Below are positions 63,106 through 64,000 of a DNA stretch of 64,000 bases, piece by piece; position 1 is the first letter of the stretch, and each line of letters opens with the position of its first letter. The stretch is from Streptomyces sp. NBC_01408. GTDB taxonomy: Bacteria > Actinomycetota > Actinomycetes > Streptomycetales > Streptomycetaceae. The notes under the pieces are model-generated. The model saw nothing but the letters and a program-made list of their open reading frames with translations. It ran no database searches and was not told where the DNA came from. Where the stretch lies: contig NZ_JAPEPJ010000002.1 in the NCBI RefSeq assembly GCF_026340255.1, positions 1,178,001 through 1,242,000 on the forward strand. Reading direction: 5' to 3'. Both the position numbers and the translations under genes were made by a program.

Positions 63106-63591
63106 GTGACCAAGTTCCTGCTGTCCGTGCACGTGATCGCCGCGATCCTCGCGGTCGGAACGATCGCCGTGGCAACATCGCTCTTCCCCCGCTATGCGAC
63201 ACAGATGGTCACCGACAAGGGCGGGGACGAGGGGCGCCCCTCCGGTGTCGCCTGGTTCCTGCACCGGGTCTGCCGCGGATACGCGGTCGCCGGGCTCGTC
63301 GTGCCCGTCTTCGGCTTTGCCACCGCCACCCAGCTCGGCGTCCTCACCGACGCGTGGCTGATCGCATCGATGGTCCTCACCGCGCTCGCCGCGGTCCTGC
63401 TCGCGGGCGCGATACTGCCGCGCCAGCAGCGGCTGCTCGCACTGGCAGGGCAGGACTCCGCCGACGCCGACGACGCCGCACTCAACGCCGCCGCCTCCCG
63501 ACTGGCGATGCTCACCGGAACGTTCAACCTGTTGTGGTCGGTCGTGGTCGTCCTGATGATCGTCCGCCCCGGCTCCACGACGGGAGCATGA
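63106..63591 (+). CDS. Four-helix membrane protein (DUF2269-like)
   Basis: The 161-residue protein has hydrophobic segments at about 4-25, 60-80, 84-106 and 132-153, with a conserved-looking HVIAAILAVGTIAV at the start. The pattern fits the DUF2269 type of small integral membrane proteins. GTG 63106 follows GGAGG. Its stop overlaps the next gene as ATGA. Confidence 0.75.
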   Translation: MTKFLLSVHVIAAILAVGTIAVATSLFPRYATQMVTDKGGDEGRPSGVAWFLHRVCRGYAVAGLVVPVFGFATATQLGVLTDAWLIASMVLTALAAVLLAGAILPRQQRLLALAGQDSADADDAALNAAASRLAMLTGTFNLLWSVVVVLMIVRPGSTTGA

Positions 63592-63914
63592 GCATGAACA
63601 GCATGAAGGTCCTGCGCATTGCGGCCGGTATCGAGGCCGCCTCGCTTCTTGCCCTGATGGCCAACCTGCTCACCATCCACGCCGCATCGGTCTCCTCGCT
63701 CGGTGGGCCTGCGCACGGTGCGGCCTACCTCATTTCCATCGCGGTGACCTTCTCCCTCACCGCCGCCGACGCCTCGACAGGAGCCCGCGCGCTCTCCTTC
63801 GTACCCGGCATCGGCGGAATGCTCGCCTTGCGACGACTGGCCCCCCACTCCCGGGTGGCCAAGCCCACCCTCCGCGCTCGAGCGGGCACAGCCCACGCGG
63901 GGCCCGGCAACTGA
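63588..63914 (+). CDS. Small membrane protein (DUF3817-like)
   Basis: The 108-residue protein has two or three hydrophobic segments (residues 8-35, 44-62, 68-82) and the His-containing GGPAHGAAYLISIAV typical of DUF3817 proteins. It is translationally coupled to the previous membrane gene, so the two probably form a pair. Function unknown. ATG 63594 is an alternative start. Confidence 0.72.
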   Translation: MSMNSMKVLRIAAGIEAASLLALMANLLTIHAASVSSLGGPAHGAAYLISIAVTFSLTAADASTGARALSFVPGIGGMLALRRLAPHSRVAKPTLRARAGTAHAGPGN

Positions 63915-64000
63915 GGCCCTGTCGCAGCGGCCCTCGCCACTTGCACCGGTCCGCGTGGGGCAAGGGCCGGCCTGCAGCACTGACCCCGCACAGCCCCGTC

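Overview
This window looks like a Streptomyces chromosome. It is very GC-rich (third positions almost always G or C), many genes start with GTG, neighbouring genes overlap as ATGA or GTGA, and the families are typical of the genus (gluABCD glutamate transporter, ROK kinase with a sugar ABC system, IclR-type AllR with allantoin genes, GDSL lipase). The order of the purine and glyoxylate genes agrees with what I remember of Streptomyces coelicolor. No search was run, so all names rest on motifs read from the translated sequence. I saw no rRNA, tRNA or CRISPR array.

Layout. 1-6400: end of an L,D-transpeptidase gene, a secreted CocE-type hydrolase, the leftward gluABCD operon and a small conserved protein. 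6427-10240: exonuclease III, an MBL-fold hydrolase, then a TnpB-like RNA-guided-nuclease homologue divergent from a 64-residue AlpA-like HTH gene with shared direct repeats. 10398-16270: ROK kinase and sugar ABC operon, with a divergent Gfo/Idh/MocA dehydrogenase. 16352-21434: DMT exporter, DHFR-like reductase, an F420-type oxidoreductase fused to hemerythrin, and an AraC regulator divergent from an NmrA-like gene. 21701-25310: allantoicase, allantoinase and the IclR regulator AllR. 25522-33602: a caspase-like pseudoenzyme, a TetR-SDR pair, an ABC exporter and a two-component system, an 800-base region of repeats, and a MocA-like nucleotidyltransferase. 33876-37862: malate synthase, a secreted GDSL hydrolase, and an intact IS5-family element inserted at that gene's stop codon. 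37977-52222: VOC protein, exonuclease, purine permease, 8-oxoguanine deaminase, uricase, HIU hydrolase, OHCU decarboxylase, two small genes, hydroxypyruvate isomerase, tartronate semialdehyde reductase, catalase, a methyltransferase-like gene and glyoxylate carboligase. 52490-64000: mixed housekeeping and accessory genes (glutathione peroxidase, acyl-CoA synthetase, HTH_42 protein, CorA, a second AraC-oxidoreductase pair, a broken luxR gene, a PadR pair and two small membrane proteins).

The main theme is purine-ring breakdown. Purine bases enter through the NCS2 permease and 8-oxoguanine is deaminated. Urate is oxidised by uricase, with catalase available to remove the peroxide. HIU hydrolase and OHCU decarboxylase give allantoin; allantoinase and allantoicase give ureidoglycolate and urea. 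Glyoxylate is then consumed through malate synthase or through Gcl, Hyi and GlxR. Xanthine dehydrogenase and ureidoglycolate lyase are not in the window.

The strongest unlabelled signal is regulatory. A 15-bp palindrome, TTCCG-N5-CGGAA, occurs as pairs exactly 21 bp apart at the promoters of allR, aceB, hyi-glxR and gcl, and as one perfect copy plus a half-site 21 bp on at the catalase gene. A second palindrome, TCAAC-N5-GTTGA, overlaps the -35 box in the same register at allB, aceB, the urate operon and the catalase gene. This suggests one regulon read by two interleaved operator types.
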